A DNA stretch of 6,919 bases, from assembly GCA_023486985.1 (NCBI GenBank), contig JAMDEM010000018.1:21816-28734 (forward strand). Direction: 5' to 3'. Position numbers and translations under genes: made by a program. The notes below the pieces were generated by a model. It made no database searches. It was not told the origin of the DNA and saw only the letters and a program-made list of their open reading frames with translations. Each line of letters opens with the position of its first letter. The first letter of the stretch is position 1. This DNA comes from Bacillota bacterium. Its GTDB lineage: Bacteria > Vulcanimicrobiota > JAMDEM01. Shown piece by piece: positions 6,296 to 6,919 of this stretch.

Positions 6296-6919
6296 ATGGT
6301 AGAGGAAGGATAATGGAGAAAACAAAAGTAGAAACAAACAAAGATGATCTTGAGAACTTTTTTTCAAGATTTGATAAGAAATCTCAAGCAGTTTTAGAAT
6401 CCACCTACAACTGGATGTTTGTCCATGAAATTGTAAAGAACTATGTAGATGAAGTAAAATTGGCTAAACCCAAGCAAACTAAAGCAATTTCTTCGGCTAA
6501 GGTTAAAACTTATAAAGTGGATGCCGGTATTTTGGCCAGTCTGCTCAGAGCTGATCTAATTCCTGAAGTTTATGTTTCAAGTAAGAAGGAACGAGGACAG
6601 AAGGATGTTTTAATATATAGGTTTTCTTTGATAAAGATAAGGACTTCTCTTAAGAATCGAATTGCAGCTTTTATGGCTCGGTATGGTTTTGAGGAGCCTT
6701 TTTCCGATATGTTCAAGGCAAGAGGGGTTGAATATATTAAGGAATTAAAATGGGAGGAGCCGGTAAGAACAATTGTTTTTAAATATCTTGAACTTATTGA
6801 AGTTTTAAACAAGGAGATCGAGGTTATGGATAAAGTTCTTGCTAAAACTATAAAAGAAACAGAAGCTATGAGCTTGCTTAAGAGTATTCCCGGGTTTGGT
6901 GTCATAACTTCTTATCTTA
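6286..6919 (+). mobile_element. Remnant of an IS110-family insertion sequence
   Basis: IS110-like coding similarity extends a few codons upstream of the first ATG (NVHDGRGRIMEKTKVE, matching the usual stretch after the first catalytic Asp) and stops at tandem in-frame TGA TAA codons at 6280-6285. No sequence encoding the expected G-I-D-V start is found in any frame upstream, and no element end can be recognised. The left boundary therefore looks like a truncation, not an intact IS end. The element continues past the window. Confidence 0.7.
6313..6919 (+). CDS. IS110-family transposase, N-terminally truncated and probably inactive, 3'-partial
   Basis: The frame runs from ATG 6313 off the window end (202 residues seen; full-length family members are roughly 330-400). 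Recognisable blocks are VLESTYNW (residues 27-34), AISSAKVKTYKVDAGILASLLRADLIPEVY (58-87), IRTSLKNRIAAF, a helical coiled stretch (ELIEVLNKEIEVMDKVL), and SIPGFGVIT, the start of the Transposase_20 helix-hairpin-helix. IS110 enzymes use a RuvC-like DEDD site plus a C-terminal serine. Here Glu29 and Asp70 are present. The first Asp is missing with the lost N-terminus, and the third acidic position, normally in KTDKIDA, is Tyr67 (TAT at 6511). The segment KKERGQKDVLIYR also departs from the usual R-x-L-x-x-L-x-R. It is best read as a decaying pseudogene whose apparent start is fortuitous. The AGAGGA before the ATG is part of the former coding sequence. Confidence 0.8.
   Translation, partial: MEKTKVETNKDDLENFFSRFDKKSQAVLESTYNWMFVHEIVKNYVDEVKLAKPKQTKAISSAKVKTYKVDAGILASLLRADLIPEVYVSSKKERGQKDVLIYRFSLIKIRTSLKNRIAAFMARYGFEEPFSDMFKARGVEYIKELKWEEPVRTIVFKYLELIEVLNKEIEVMDKVLAKTIKETEAMSLLKSIPGFGVITSYL

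Noticed and set aside
6570..6905. 111-aa reverse-strand open frame
   Set aside because: It is antisense to well-recognised IS110 coding sequence, with no ribosome site or family resemblance. The other reverse-strand frames (around 48-230, 1717-2098, 4504-4746, 5453-5656, 6164-6367) are rejected likewise.

Overview
The window is one strand-coherent block read entirely on the + strand. It holds a four-gene Rhs (YD-repeat) polymorphic-toxin transcription unit, followed by the decayed start of an IS110-family transposase gene. There is no rRNA, tRNA, CRISPR array or reverse-strand gene that I can support. No taxonomic marker is present. The moderately AT-rich composition, Sec-type leaders and strings of extracellular beta-sandwich domains fit an uncultured, probably diderm environmental bacterium. 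Assignment to a phylum would be a guess.

Layout: (1) bases 3-1346 are the 3' part of a secreted protein whose start codon lies just outside the window. It has a signal-peptide core, an N-terminal beta-sandwich and about three FlgD/Ig-like modules. (2) 1381-2025 encode a 214-aa secreted protein with an alanine/proline-rich linker and one bacterial Ig-like module. (3) 2044-5805 encode a 1253-aa Rhs protein. It has an N-terminal membrane/signal segment, a Ser/Thr/Pro linker, an Rhs N-terminal domain, about 34 YD-type motifs, an Rhs-associated core ending in DPEGL, and a 166-aa variable tip with an HTHG motif resembling DUF4329 and JAB/JAMM-like domains. (4) 5802-6233 overlap the Rhs stop codon (ATGA) and encode a small membrane-anchored, OB-fold-like protein, the candidate immunity partner. 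(5) From about 6286 to the window end is an IS110-type transposase reading frame. It lacks its N-terminal catalytic Asp and carries Tyr in place of a second catalytic Asp, so it looks inactive.

How they fit together: spacings of 34 and 18 bp, then a 4-bp overlap, suggest co-transcription of all four upstream genes. I infer that the Rhs protein is exported through its own N-terminal hydrophobic segment. No PAAR or VgrG-like module is visible, which argues against type VI delivery. The Rhs shell would hold and autoproteolytically release the tip, and the downstream anchored protein would protect the producer. The two upstream Ig-like proteins may be surface or adhesion partners, but this is inferred only from co-linearity. 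GC content falls sharply at the core/tip boundary and stays low through the immunity gene, as expected for an exchangeable toxin-immunity cassette.
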